Counted from the stretch's first letter, positions 1 through 12,800 are shown. The stretch: 64,000 nt of DNA from Acheta domesticus (GCA_031308135.1 JAHLJT010008756.1:133936949-134000948); one strand, 5' to 3'. The notes: generated by a model not told the origin, from the letters alone. Numbers and translations are program-made.

Positions 1-1600
1 GCCTACAAGTGCCAAGTACCAATTTTCTGTGATTTCATTAAGTGTTTTAATTATTACCATTATATGTCCATAAATATTATAAATAGCATTCAACAACGGC
101 GTAAGAAATATATCTTACACCGTGCATTCAACCAAGTAGAGAATAGAAACATATTCTCAGCGTATATTTGGATTTATTAATCAATGAATCATGAATCATG
201 CTAAACATATTATTTGTTTTAGAAATTAGGACTTGTTTCCCTTATCGGAACGAATATGAAGGAATCAGCTCACTTCCGTGAGAACATCGTCATTGTGAAA
301 GAGATAGGGACACGGTGTAAGTCCCGCAACAAACTACACCGAGGAATGCGTTGCGAGAAATGTGCGACGAGAAATGTGGAAAGAGGCCGGCGAGGCTGCG
401 TCCACACACTACAAAGAGGTTATTCGATGTCTCGAAATACCTGCATGTGCCACAAGCCGAGAGTGATGGCAGCAGTTTTAGGTATGAGATCATCTGAGAG
501 TCCCATTTCTTGTTTTATTAAATGCTCTTATGTAATTTTAACTCGTGATATCCTTGTTTTGTTACAATAATCGTAAACCATTTGTTTAACGAGTTCGAAT
601 TACCTAGAGAGAAACACTATTACATTGCATACAAATCATTATTTCATGTGAAAAAACAGTAAGTTAAGTGACGTATAAGGGAGAAGTTGTACATCAGCAA
701 ATTTTTTTGAACGCCGTAATCTCTATCACGCTCTGGTTTACTATTTTGTTGGTTGAATAATGAATAGATAATGAATGATCAAATAATTCATAAACTTCAC
801 AATAAATAAACTCATTCATAAATACCAATTAAGAAAAGTAATAAATTAATTCAATTCTTTCAAAATACCCTTTCAAGTTTCTTGCTTCAAATTTTTAATT
901 TTATATTACTCATTATGAGCGGGTTTCACACAAATAAGAATATCTTCCATTCAAGTTTTTACTTGTTCATTTCCGTTTTAAGAGAAAATTCAAGAAAACA
1001 ATTAAAAAACTGGTGGTTTATCGCATCTTTTACTGCCAAATGTCATAACCTCACTCAGTTCTATGCACTGTTTGGTGTTTTTCTGCGGCAGCGAACTCCT
1101 AAATGTCGTATAACAAGTGAAGGAGTAGAAAAGTGTCCGAGAAAACTCGCTCGCCGACCGACTCGAGCGAGGAACTCTTTCGCCTCCGCAGAGGCGAACG
1201 AGGAAACTCTTTCAAGTGTATGGGGGTCCATAAGAGTCCCTTGTTTCGATTTTCCATATTTCTCGTCGCACATTTCTGGAAACACATTCCTCGGTGTAGT
1301 CTGTTGCGGGCCTAAGATAGGCCCTTATCGGTGTAAGATATATCTTACACCGTGGATAGGGAGGATGGGTGACCAGGTTTTTTGCTCGTTCTGTGCATCA
1401 CCAGATTACGTCACGAATCACGTGACCACAATAGGGGCACTTCGTTTGAAGCCAAATCAGCCACCATGCGCCAAGGAGAGCGATAAGTGTTAAGAAACGT
1501 TTTGAAAACTGCATAAAATGTCAATTTTCAACGGTCACCAACAAAAAATAATATGATGTAGGTGTAATTGAAATAAAAATTGCAATATTCAAAAAATAAT
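1..1600. other. Intergenic, with an inverted pair of short repeats
   Basis: No gene is recognised. A segment near 310-380 (cccgcaacaaactacaccga, then a run built on gagaaatgtgcgacgagaaa) recurs in reverse orientation near 1258-1320. The phrase tatatcttacaccgtg occurs at about 108-123 and again at about 1337-1352. The two halves may be ends of one decayed element. The short open frames here lie inside these repeats and show no protein family. Confidence 0.4.
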
Positions 1601-1603
1601 TCT

Positions 1604-1859
1604 TATACTTGGGTTCGTACTTCTTGGCGCGTGGGGCCTGTATTCATAATGGAATATCTCACGGCATTTCGCGTCTTTCTCGGTTGTGCGGCTAGATCTC
1701 GCATGATTGCGACCGTATTGAGCAGTGCTGGCGATCACGCGAGATCTAGCGACACAACCGAGAAAGACATGAATATCGTGAGATATTCCATCATAAAGAC
1801 AGGCCATGGATGAATACTAGACAGGTCGTCACGCGCCAAAAAATTAAAACCCAAGTATA
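1604..1859. mobile_element. Foldback MITE, family 1 (divergent copy)
   Basis: This is a long imperfect palindrome. It begins tatacttgggtt and ends aacccaagtata. The core has the arm ggaatatctcacggcatttc, a loop near 1715-1735, and the reverse complement ending gagatattccatcat. The core matches the other foldback copies in this window, but the outer arms differ (gtggggcctgtattcataat). Confidence 0.75.
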
Positions 1860-2930
1860 AATCTTTCGATGACTTGTAACGTGGTAATAATTTTGGTATC
1901 TGGCTAAATCATTTAAAATGTAATATTGTGGCGCAAACTGGTGCCTAAACCTCATTAGCTAAAGTTGAATGCGATGCGCAATCATCCATCTCTTTCCACC
2001 ATGAACAACACGGTGTAAGAAATATCCTTGCTGAATAAGGGCCCTCGGATAGAATGTCGTCGTATCTACAATTTGGTTATTAAAGTGTGTTGACGCTTCG
2101 CTACGTGTACCGATATTCACGACCAGTCTACGAACAAGGCAATTAACATAAAGCATCCTAAAGCCTGTCCAATACACAATATTCAACGCTTTTTATATCA
2201 AAATACGTTTTTATAGATTCTCATTCGAACTACAAATAGAATGCCCCCTTCCCGCCATGTTTTCTTTGCCTTTGTTTACAATCTTGCTACGTCGGAGTTC
2301 ATTCGTAACGATAAGCGATAAGTCCCTAAATGAATGTTTAATTCATTTTAAAAATTGTTTAAGTCTTTTCTTTATTTCGGTAGAAATGCCAAGCAGTTTG
2401 GGGTACAGTTCGTTCACGAGCGCTGTCGATTTCGAGAATGAGCCACTGGCCGAAGCACCTTCCCGGCCTTAGAATGATATATTAACCTGGCAATAAATAA
2501 AATAGCAATTTGCAATGTTACAAATGGCCTTAGAATGGCCCTAATGTCATTCCTGTATGATAAACTGTCAGCTCCGATCGACGGATGTAAGGTTTCTTCG
2601 ACATTACTCGACGCCTTCACCTTCGGCGCATTTCAGACCAGTGGCACTATTCAGAGTTTCTAGAAACTGTTTTCTGGACTCTAAGCAGTAGCGGTGGGTG
2701 TGTTAAATTGAAAGGTGTTGCAAAAGCAATGGTCGTTAGGGGATCGCCCTCTCTAACATTTTTTCGGGTGTTGCGTGAACCTGTGAACCTTATAAAGAAC
2801 AGCGATTGTTTCTAAGGTCCGATTAATGTAAGTTGATGATTGATATTTGTGTGTGACATAGGGACACCTCTCCCGTTTCCATGGAAGCTGCCAATCAGAG
2901 AGTGAAAACGTGTCGATTCAGGTCGCTGAG
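1860..2930. other. Intergenic, no recognised feature
   Basis: I see no gene. The short open frames have no family features. The stretch is AT-rich with some GC-richer patches and is probably old repeat sequence. Confidence 0.35.
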
Positions 2931-2939
2931 TAGCCACTG

Positions 2940-3205
2940 ACGAACTGGACGAGCATGAGCATCCCCTCCCATCGCCCTTTCTCATTGTCTCCACCTCCTT
3001 CCCTCACCCTGTCCCTGTTTGTCTGCCTCTGCCGCTCTCTGTCCCTCTCATACACATTTACTTGCAGATTCTGCGCGTCTCTGAGCAGGTGAGTTAATAT
3101 GGGGAAGCGCCGGACCAGCAAAAATGTAATAGAATGTTCATAACGGTCTCATCCTGTAGATTACGGTGTGAGAAACGTTTCTTATGAGGCCGAAGGCCTC
3201 AAATC
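2940..3205 (-). mobile_element. Helitron-like element fragment (3' part)
   Basis: Read on the minus strand, this matches the 3' half of the family whose fullest copy is at 30364-30896. Shared parts are the gaggccgaaggcctc block, agaaacgtttctcac, a gtaatctacag block, a gctggtacggcgcttcccga-like block (here gctggtccggcgcttcccca), and a purine-rich tail of gagagggacagagag type. The 5' part and a clean end are not visible. Confidence 0.55.
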
Positions 3206-3649
3206 GCCATGGAATTGTACGAGCATGTTCGGAGTTAGACGCGTCGCACACGTCGTCTTCAATACATATTACGGAAGAAAGGACGTCAATCACCTTTACC
3301 GAAGCAAGCACCAGGAGCCATGCCATCTCTTTCGACCGCCCCCCCCCATCCCAGGAAGAGGAGCTCAGGACGACGAGGGTTTAATATGTAACAGCCGTGG
3401 AAATATTTTCCCATAAAAGCAATCGTGGCCTAATTCCGACAAGGGGAATGCTGCGAAAGAGGAAGAAATGAAGGCCCCTTCACGGAATCAGATGTAGAGA
3501 ACGAAAGAAAATTCTAGAAGTTAGACCATGTGATGACATCGACAGCAAATCAGGCGCCGACGCGAGTTCCGCGTTGCGGAATTACTCAAATTCGATTGGA
3601 CGAAAGGAGAAAAATAATGCGGGATCGAGACTTTGCGCGGGATGACAGG

Positions 3650-3880
3650 ATTACGAGGTAGGAGGTCTTCGCTGAGCGCACGAGACGTATACCTGACATC
3701 GAGAAGAGGAGCTGAATACTTGACTTTGAGGTGAACAGATAATGATTGTATTGGCTGGGCTATCCGGGACAAGCCGCGCCCCGTTCGTGGTAGCTAACGT
3801 TTCGGCCAACATATTGTGGCCTTCTTCAGAGCGTACTCTCTGAATCTGAATCTGTGAAATTGGCACTGATTCAATCACTG
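3650..3880 (-). mobile_element. Penelope-like terminal segment (possible), with hammerhead-like core
   Basis: The reverse complement of this block matches the block at 4486-4600 (ggccgaaacgttag and tatccaggacacgcc-like stretches, with divergence). It holds a CTGAAGA, GGCCA/TGGCC helix, GAAAC order at 3795-3829. This order is typical of hammerhead ribozymes in Penelope-like element terminal repeats. The two copies face opposite ways. Confidence 0.4.
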
Positions 3881-4215
3881 AGAGCCGAAGTCACTGATAT
3901 CTTCAGTCGAAATGTGTAGTTTCGCTGACAATCAGCGAATATGCGAACCTTTTCACAATGACTGCCAGCATTTCACTGGTCGTCAGTGGTAAAAGTGACG
4001 CGCCACCATCGCTCACGGATCGTTCAGTCGTCACGTGCAATTAGTGTCACAGATTTCACTGATTCAAACATTGAAGTTTCACTGATTCAAAAAGTGGACT
4101 CAATTTTCACCGATTTGTTCAGCTCAAGTCACTGATTGTCAGTGGCAGGGTTATAACTGACACCATCAGTGAATAGTCACTGTCAATCAGTAGTTTTTCA
4201 CTGATTCAGAATGAG
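3870..4215. repeat. Degenerate tcactgatt-rich repeat
   Basis: The words tcactgatt, cactgattca and tcagtg recur many times at irregular spacing, in both orientations. It looks like a decayed low-complexity or tandem region between the two facing Penelope-like blocks. Confidence 0.5.
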
Positions 4216-4494
4216 AGAGTACTGCTGCCAAATGGCTTGCGAGGTTGCCTTATATGGGGGGAGAAAGGGTGAGTGGAATTGGTCAAGGTGACGATCCAAG
4301 CAATGAATTTCTCTTTCTTGTTGCTACTCCTCCCATGCGTTCCACTTGCTCCCCTACACCGCTAAAGCTATTTTTGTCTCTCAGCCAATCCCGCACCACC
4401 TGCCTGCTTCCTATTGGTCGTCTCCTTGACCAATCACGCTCACCCCTTCTCCCCCATATAAGGCGACCTCGCTAGCCATTTGGCGGCAGTACGC
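4212..4494. repeat. Inverted repeat, ~75-bp arms around a spacer
   Basis: The left arm starts agtactgctgccaaatggc and continues through ccttatatggggg. The right arm carries the reverse complement: cccccatataaggcgacctc, then gccatttggcggcagta. The spacer has no recognised gene. The right arm runs straight into the hammerhead-like core at 4496. Confidence 0.7.
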
Positions 4495-4495
4495 T

Positions 4496-4533
4496 CTGAG
4501 GAAGGCCACGATATGTTGGCCGAAACGTTAGTC
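4496..4533 (+). ncRNA. Hammerhead-ribozyme-like core
   Basis: The order is CTGAGGA, then helix II GGCCA...TGGCC with a small loop, then GAAAC, then a four-base loop GTTA, then GTC. That is the conserved core of the minimal type I hammerhead found in Penelope-like elements, with a very short stem III. Stem I pairing next to the core is poor, so activity of this copy is doubtful. Confidence 0.45.
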
Positions 4534-4841
4534 ACAACGAACGAGACGAGGCGTGTCCTGGATAGCCCAGCCAATACTGACACTGGTCGCGGAAGCCTAC
4601 GCAACTAGACGATAACTGGACCTCGAGTAGATGATACTGATTTTGACTTTGAGGGAAACAAGACTGCAGAGAGACTTGACTCCATTACTTCAACTTGACT
4701 CCATTTAATCAACTAATTGACTTTTCAACTAATCAACTTTCTGACTCCGTTAATCAAATAATCTTGACTCCACTACTTCAACTTGGCCGGCAAGCTCCCA
4801 CCTCCAATTTCTACTCGCGACTTGAACATTTTACGATTTCC

Positions 4842-5080
4842 TATACTTCGGTTTTTCTTTCTTGGCGCACGGGGGGGTGTCAATAAAATGGAATATCTCA
4901 CGGTATTTTGCGTCGTTCTCGGTTGTGCCGCTAGGAGTTGCATGATCGCGATGACTGTACTGAGCAGTGCTGGCGATCATGCAACTCCTGGCGGCACAAC
5001 GGAGAACGACAAGAAATACCGTGAGATATTCCATTTTATTGACACCCCCCCGTGCGCCAAGAAAGAAAAACCGAAGCATA
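4842..5080. mobile_element. Foldback MITE, family 1
   Basis: The element runs from tatacttcggtttttctttc to its reverse complement, gaaagaaaaaccgaagcata. Almost the whole length is one palindrome: cttggcgcacggggggg, then ggaatatctcacggtatttt, then tgccgctaggagttgcatga, with a loop near 4955-4975. The flanking TA fits a Tc1/mariner-type target. It encodes no protein; open frames on both strands are mirror images. Confidence 0.85.
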
Positions 5081-5278
5081 CAATACTCGATCACGCGTAG
5101 CAGTGCCTGACAATAACGAGTTCCGCAATTACTTTGCACTTGAAAACAGCCCAGTCGCTGCAGTAACGCCGTCATCGCGTGCTTCGACGCCGACGCCTGG
5201 AGACGCGTGCATTGTGGGCGATTCCCACACCCCGGGTACCTGACCGCTTTCGGACTCCATCAAGACTCCGGACCACCA

Positions 5279-5790
5279 CCGGGAGAGATGGCTCAGTGCA
5301 TCAACCTGATGTCATTGCAGTCCGTCTGACCGGGAGGTCCTAGGTTCGAGGCGGCAGGATTTTCGACACTAGCTTGTCAGCTTGGTCGAGTTCAGTCGTT
5401 GTCTGGAGGAGAATTCTAGCGACCGGCTGCTCTGATCGGTAGTTTTCCGTGGTTTCTCCCATCAACACCAGGTGAATGCCGGAGCGAATCCTAACAAATG
5501 GGCCACGATCCACGTGCGAGCTTTCCTTCCTGTTCCTTGTCCTATCCTCTCTTACACACACTTACACTAACATGCACTACACTATCACACATGTCGGGAG
5601 ACCGATCGGGAGCTAACAGCTTGTCCCGGCTGGGGCGGTGCCCTGCTGGTGGCAGAGGGTAGTAGGTCGGCGCCAGATCTCGCCATCCAGCGGGGAAAAG
5701 ATCATCGCCTCCCGAGAAAAAACACGCACTACACTTACGGGACTAATGACCTAAGTAGTTGACGCGCCCGGAAACACGAATCAATTAACC
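5279..5790 (+). mobile_element. tRNA-derived SINE, copy 1
   Basis: The head is gggagagatggctcagtg (box A-like), followed about 50 bases on by gaggtcctaggttcgag (box B-like). The body contains tagttttccgtggtttctcc and cttgtcccggctggggcggt. It ends gacgcgcccggaaacacgaa, then tcaatt. The same order appears at 6072, 57222 and, reversed, at 44105, 49717, 56355 and 62515. No protein is encoded. Confidence 0.75.
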
Positions 5791-6071
5791 CGGGCCACCA
5801 CTCGCCCCCAGCCGCCGCCTTGCTCTCATGTGACCTTCAGACCCGCCACCACAGCGGCTTGTCCGCTCAGTTTCATTCACCGTGCATTTATAGCGTCAAT
5901 GGGAGATGACTTCCCTGAGTAGACAACCGATTCAAAACCTCATCAATTGTAAGTAGAAAAAGTAGGTTGAATGTCACCAAAGTGACGTCACTGGGACATG
6001 TAAGTATGACACCGTAATAGCTGATTTGCGTCAAGTGCAGTTCTGAATTAATCGAAGTATGCCAATGGCGT

Positions 6072-6657
6072 ACCGGGAGAGATGGCTCAGTGCAACATCA
6101 ACCTCATGCTCATCAACCTGATGTCACTGCAGTCCCTCTGACCGGGAGGTCCTAGGTTCGAGTCCTGACGGCGGCAGGATTTTCGACACTGGCTTGTCAG
6201 CTAGGTCGAATTCAGTCGCTGTCTGGAGGAGAATTTTAGCGGCCGGCTGTTCTGATCGGTAGTTTTCCGTGGTTTCTCCGATCAACACCAGGCGAATGCC
6301 GGAGCAGTACCCTAACAAACGGGCCACGGACCGCGCGCGATCTTTCCATCCTCATCCTTGTCCTATCCTCTCCCTCTTACACACACACTTACACTAACAT
6401 GCACTACACTACCACATATGCCGGGAGACCGGTCGGGAGCTTACAACTTGTCCCGGCTGGGGCGGTGCCCCGTTGGTGGGAGATACCTGGTTGAGGGGAA
6501 AACCCCGCTAGTCGACGGTAGGTCGGCGCCAGATCTCGCCATCCAGCGGGGAAAAAATCATCGCCACCTCCCGATGGAAAACACGCACTACACTTACGGG
6601 ACTAATGACCTGAGCCGTTGACGCGCCCGGAAACACGAATCAATCAATCAATCAACC
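6072..6657 (+). mobile_element. tRNA-derived SINE, copy 2 (fullest copy)
   Basis: The box A-like tggctcagtg and box B-like ggttcgagtcctgac sit at the left end. The body is as in the other copies. The 3' end after cggaaacacg is a simple (aatc)n run, a typical SINE tail. At about 580 bp it is long for a SINE. The A/B boxes and the simple tail support polymerase III origin and LINE-driven copying. Confidence 0.8.
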
Positions 6658-6775
6658 AATGGCGTGGTCCTCGTGACTTCAGCTCTGTCGGCTGCCAGAA
6701 GGATTCCTGGTCCGTGTTTCGACCATCCGGGCACGAGCCTCCGGCTCGCTGCCGCCAATGAAGTCCTCCATAATT

Positions 6776-7000
6776 GTGCGATTTTTATAACTTTGCGCCT
6801 CGAGCGCCTATGGCCACGATGGAATATCACACGGCATTTCGCGACCTTCTTGGCCCTACCGCTAGATATCGCATGTTCGCAAGCACTGCATGATACGGTC
6901 GCGATCGTGCGATATCTAGCGGCACGACTGAGAAAGACGCGAAATACCGTGACATATTCCATCGTGAAGACGGACCTTGAGGGGCAAAGTTATAAAAATC
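6776..7000. mobile_element. Foldback MITE, family 2
   Basis: Outer arms are gtgcgatttttataactttg and its inverse ending ttataaaaatc. The inner arms carry gatggaatatcacacggcat and tatctcgcatg-like blocks around a loop near 6880-6900. The inner palindrome is that of family 1, but the outer arms differ. Confidence 0.8.
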
Positions 7001-7227
7001 TCTCTCTACTGCCCCCGGCGACCGCTTAGACGGACTGGGTGCAGGATCCGCCGGCCGTCCTCGTCCGTCTCGTCAAGTGACGGTGCAGCGCCCACTCTGT
7101 CCTGCTGGCAGCTGCCCACTGTTCTCGTGGCTATGGGGATTCGGGCTCAAGCTGGGCTCCCCGCACGAGTCCAGGCTGTATCTTTGACTGCGACTGCTAC
7201 TGCTGCCCTGGGGCTTGCGGCCTCCTT

Positions 7228-7412
7228 ATACTGCGATTTTCGTAACTTTGCCCCTGACAGAAATCAGCTGTTTCGCTGCCATCCAATCGGGAGCTTATAT
7301 TTCGCGACAATGGTGTCACTTTGGTGATGTTTAAGCTCCCTATTGGATAAAACCGTGAACAGCTGATTCCTGTCAGAGACAAAGTTACGAAAATCGCAGT
7401 ATAAGTGAATAC
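7228..7412. mobile_element. Inverted-repeat element with family 2 ends and a different core
   Basis: It begins tatactgcgattttcgtaac and ends with its reverse complement at gcagtata. Inside, cagaaatcagctgtt and aacagctgattcctg face each other, as do ccaatcgggagctta and taagctccctattgg. The inner sequence is unrelated to the ggaatat core of the other elements with these ends. Confidence 0.7.
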
Positions 7413-7419
7413 GTGCCGA

Positions 7420-9750
7420 CAAAAACATTGTAACCCTCAAAGTGTAAATTTAGCGGCACACGACTTTCCTCCTCGATTATTACAAAGTTTATATACCCGT
7501 GCGATTTAGTGGCGAAATTAAAAGAGAAGAAAAAGGCTCTTAATGTTCATGTTTGCCAACGTTGTTTACTACGTGCCTCTCTCAGACCACACACGACCTT
7601 AATGGGAGGAAACCCAGCATTCCGGAAAAGTGGGGGGTTACAACGTTTTTGCCGGCAGGTATTCAAGTATGGACGGCGATGACACGCCCCAGACTCGCCG
7701 CCCGCCTCCGGCTCTGCTGGCTGTTTGACCCAGAACCGCGAGCTACCTTGACACGCGCGCTGCAGTGGCGCGCCCTCACGCCAATTCAAAATGGCGCGCA
7801 CAGACATGTCAGATCCACGTGCCCTTTCACCGCATATGAAAAATGCCAATGAATTTTGAATCCCTGTGCTACTTGAGTATAAGTTACTCCCTCCATATAT
7901 AAACTCCATCATAAATTGTCAGCTCTTTAAACATTTATTTTAGAAAATTATATTAATTATTATCGTTCAGAGAAATATTAACTACATTAAATGTCATTAT
8001 TCGTTTGAAAAAATCCAAAATCCTCATAAATGCAAAGTTCAAAAATGTTAGTTGTTGGCATATAGGTGGCCAAATTATTTCAAATTTGGCGCCGTACTTG
8101 GAATATAATCAATTATAACCACTCTTTAGGGCGAATTAATAGCAAAGGGTATACATTTCAAACATCGCGCGCTCTAGAAATTTGATCTCAACAGCGAATA
8201 TCCTACAGAGAGGAAGATATTAATTTATCGTATAAAACTCTTTGAACCGTTTCTAAAGATGGCCATGGGAGCGCACCACATCCCAGACGCCCGCGTCGGA
8301 GGCACCGAACGTAGACAACGGTGCGCATTGTTGAGAGATTCAGAGAAACCAGCTCCTTCCGGATAAGACGCGTGGAGATCCCATTGTTTGAAAATCTGCA
8401 GCCGAGCCTTCTGAGGCGGACCTCATCGCTCATGGAAAAAAGAATAAATACGCGCGTATCGACTGCATTGAAAGTTGAATTACTTACGTAAAGTTGGTAT
8501 CGCCTTTCCGAAACAACACGCAACAAGATTCTTCGTGAACTAACGTGTTGGCGCGTGAATTCCGTGAAAATTTCATATCATACAAGAGTAACCAAATAAT
8601 GGGAAAGGAAAACTATTTCCTTTCGTTTAACCACGAAACACTGATACAGTTAAAACATAAAAGCCTCAACATTTCATCAAATTTTATGGAGTACATTCGA
8701 TCAAGTGGATCCATTACCTTGCCCTTCTCGTGCATGCATGCAATGACTCCACCTAGTATTCCTTCTTTTAGGGTGATATTAGCTGTCCATTTACAAAATG
8801 TTGATATTATTGATAATGGACAGTGGCGTAGGCTCAATGTATGCGAGTGATGTGTTACATCCCCTAGTTTTAAATCACTTAAAAATATTTTCAGTAAATT
8901 ATTTTATTTTCTTCTGGAAGTATCTCCATCTGTTTCTCTATTCCTTCTCGCCATTTAGGTGCGCGGTCCAATAGGCGTTAGTCTCCTCGCTGGATGTGAA
9001 GGGCCGAGAAACATATCTTGAACGACCTCACTTCGTTGGCGAGGTCATTGAACTCACGGCCATGGGCTGTGTGCAAGCGTGTGGTTTCAACTGTCGGAGA
9101 TGTGACATAGCTTTTCACATCAAAGGCTTCTCATTGGCTTTTGTGTATCCCATCCCAATAACCTTCCATACCCCCTCCTCTGAGGCAGTCCTAATTCAGC
9201 AGCATGCCTGGGAATCCCAGAAGTCACGTGCCACGATTGGGACCCGGGAGCGGGGGACACACGGCAGGACTGTCTTTCTTCACAACTCAAGCAAGTCTGC
9301 CAACTATTCTTAGGGACATTTCAACCTGACTCAGTACAGCTGGGTAACTCGATGTGTGTTAGCAGGCCTGACAAAACAATATCACTCCCTTCATGTAAGA
9401 AAGTGGTTTGACAGAGACAATCCGTGAACTCGTGCGATGTTATTTCGTTCTTGTGTGTCCTGCGTTCTAGTGTAAATGCTGTTTCCTACTTAATGTGCGT
9501 TAAATAGACTATTTTGTCTAATTAGTGATGCGTTAAAGAAATCGTGAATTCGAAATTGCAACGCGAAAGAATAAAACTTGTGTGTGTATGTGCGTGAAAG
9601 GACGCGACATGGCGAGCTCATCCAGTTAATTTGTGGTAGTGGATGAGTTATTTGTGGCAGGGAACTGTAGTGAAACATTTCATTGTGCTATAGACAGGAT
9701 TCGTGAAATTCCTTGTACTTCTTTCTCCTATTCCGAAAAACTTAGGGTAA
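7420..9750. other. Upstream region of the integrase/HTH gene
   Basis: No separate gene can be supported. A GC-richer patch at 8240-8480 has a minus-strand open frame of about 100 residues with no family match that I can name. A second patch at 8960-9310 includes ggtccaatagg, a CCAAT-type word. The promoter and 5' UTR of the plus-strand gene probably lie in 8900-9753, but no TATA box or initiator stands out. Confidence 0.3.
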
Positions 9751-9753
9751 ATA

Positions 9754-9802
9754 ATGATGGACAACCAAGACAACGCGAATAGATCTCGAGTTCAAAAATT
9801 AG
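9754..9802 (+). CDS. Exon 1, integrase/HTH gene
   Basis: Starts at the first of two adjacent ATG codons (MMDNQDNANRSRVQKL) and ends with one base of the next codon before the donor gtatgt. This is the weakest coding exon because it is short and not conserved. Its frame and donor fit the next exon exactly. Confidence 0.55.
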
Positions 9803-12800
9803 GTATGTACTTTTTTGTGATTATTTTTTTTAGTTTTATTGTTTTGTTTATGTAAGTTAGTGCATGCAATGAGAAAATGATGATTTTCAAGGAAGATTCA
9901 GAAGGTATCTAATTTGTAACATAAACTTCTAAAACACTTCAGAGTAAAGTAGAATCACGCAGACTTTAAATATATGGAATTATGCGTTCAACTTGTAATA
10001 TCATGATCACATCCCCACGTCTACTAGCCAGGAGACACCACTGGAAATAGAATTTTTAATATTTTGCACCAACGCCATCATGAATTAACATCGCAAAAAT
10101 TAATAATTTATTGCGAAAATAAACATATTTTAAACAGTAACAAGGAGAAAGTTGTTTATACATCACTTCAAGAATAAATTACTTTTCATCTATCATTACA
10201 AAAAAATAAAAGGCAATGCAGGTTATCTGAATTTCTCGATTGACGACAAACGAAATACGTAAATGGGAATAATAAATGGTTTAAATTATTGAATACTTCT
10301 AAAAAGGTAAAAAAAAACAGGATGTTGGTATGTTTATAAGAGCAAAACTCCAACACCGGTGGACCGATTTCCATGAAAGTTGGCACTTCTACGTTGTTGT
10401 TGTTTTTTTTTTTGTTTTTTTTTTCACCGCGAAGGTTTATGTGCTGTTAATTCTGTTGTAACTCCACTACATAGCGCTACATATTCACTACATATCCACT
10501 ACAAATTCACGTCAAATGCAACCTGCAACACACTCGGCAGCATTTTGAGGCCGAAGGCCTCAAAGAAACGTTTCTCACGCTGTAATCTACAGAATGAACT
10601 CTTCCTGAACATTCTATATTTTTGCTGGTACGGCGCTTCCCGATATTACCTCACCTTCTCAGAGACGGGCAGAATTTGCAAGTAAATGTGAATGAGAGGG
10701 ACAGAGAGCGACAGAGACACAGAGCAGACAGGGACAGGGTGAGGGTGGTAGGAAGAGAGAGAGAGAGAGAAACGGTGATGGGAGGGGAAAGAGGGAGATG
10801 AAGGGTAGAACAATATCTGCCGGGTTTGCCTAGTATTTTAAAAAATACTTCATTTATCTGTTTCAATGACTTGTATTAATGTGCTTTTGGTATCTGGCTA
10901 CATTTAAAATTTCCGCTAACATGAGGACGCGAACTGGTGTATGAAGCTCATTGGCTGAAGTCCGATAAGATGCGCACGAGCAGCACCCTGGTCCGATAAG
11001 ATGCTGGCACGAGCCTCCCCTGGTGCAGAAGGGTCGATCATGTGTCGATCAGGAGTTGTCGATTATTTCTCTTGTAGAGAAGAAGCGAAGATCATATTTG
11101 TTTCAATTCCGGACCAAAACTTACTTTTATTATCAGTCTGATAGGCAATCTTACATATTTCTATTGCGATTGACGTGTTAATTCAACTCGTCCGATCACG
11201 TCGTATTCTTTACTAGGTTTATATTTCAAGCTAGTGAAGGATGCTTTCGTATTTTTTGTTGACAGGTTGAATAAAAGTTAATATTTTATTGGTTATCCTC
11301 TCAGAACCGCCCTCTTTTCTCTCGTTTAACGAAAATAAAACAATCCATGAAGAGCAAAAGTTTACCAAAAATTTCGTAATTAGCTGTCTAAATGAACAAG
11401 TATAATGAACAAGCCATTTCTAGAGAACAGAGGTTATGACATATCTCGAATGTCTCACTGGATGCTGAAATCTGGTAGTCAAATGTCGGTGGGCGTACGC
11501 AATTCGAGAATAATTAAATAGAAGTAACATGTCTTCTATAGAAAGTTGTTTGTTGTTGAGAAGCTAGTAAATCATCCAAATCCTCTATACTATTAAAAAA
11601 AAATGAGTGAAGTGTTTTGTAATTCAGCGCCAGGTAGATAGTAAATATTTAGAAAGGAATTTCTTGATTGCTAGTATATTTAACAAATGTGTAAATATTA
11701 AAGATTCTGTTATGATTCAGGGAATCAGCATCCCTTGGATGAAAAATTAATACCATCTAGTAGATATAATGATTCAGACGGAAAGAAATTTCCTGATGTT
11801 CATAAAGCTGTTGATGTGTCTTTGATGCATAATAGGGTCTCTGCTGGACAATCTCAACACTTTGAACTGAATTGTCATCATGTGAGCATGTTTTCCTACA
11901 AATAGCATGATATATGTAGCTGTTTGTTGGACCTTTATATCAAACTTTTGTTTTATGTAATTTTAATTTTAAAAGTACACACTAGCAGTCTTCCATTTGT
12001 TTAGATTATAATTTATTTTTCATTGTATTATATTATTGCTGAATTTATTTTCATTTTGTTTTAAAATGTGTTTTCTTTCAGATTGTGACCTCTGAAAATA
12101 CATTCAATGAAATGTCATGTGGCACATCTCAAAAATCAATCATTGATAAGAGCGAACCATTGCAAGCAATTCCCCAAAATTCTCCCACACATGACTTTCA
12201 TTCAGTTTATTATGATGAAGTATTTAATTTTATTAGAACAAAGGCACTACCTGAAAATTGTAGCATGAGCTACAAAATGCTCCTGAAGAAACGTGCAAAG
12301 AATTATTCTGTAAGCATTAAAAATAATCCAATAGTCAGTAAAATTATTCTTATCTCAATTAATTACATGTCATTTTATGGGAATGACTCCTAATATTGTG
12401 CTTTTCTTATTTTCTTTTTTGAAAGAAATTTTTCAAAAGGTACAGTTGTTTTTGTGGATGTTATATTATGAATGTATGAAATAGAACGCTAAAGTAACGG
12501 TGTTGTGACCTGGCCTGACCTTTTATTGAAATTGAAATATTTGTACGTAGCTTCTTGTGCTAGCTTTGTATCTTTTTATGGAAAGAATTTTATTTATAAA
12601 TTTTGTAATTTGTATGGAGAAATCAACAAAGTTGATCATGTGGTAAGAAGTTATTGTTTTCATGTACATGCTGCTAAATATCGTGCTTGTTAAATTCATG
12701 ATGCCAAATCCATTGAATACAAAATTCTACTCTATTGGATCGTACACTTCATTTAATTGTTCGTTTCTGTACACAAGGGATTCCCAACCAGTCTCTGTCA

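Noticed and set aside
1580..5243. Frames reading MEYLTVFRVVLGCAARSRMIA-like on both strands at each foldback element
   Set aside because: They are mirror translations of a non-coding palindrome and recur with every MITE copy.
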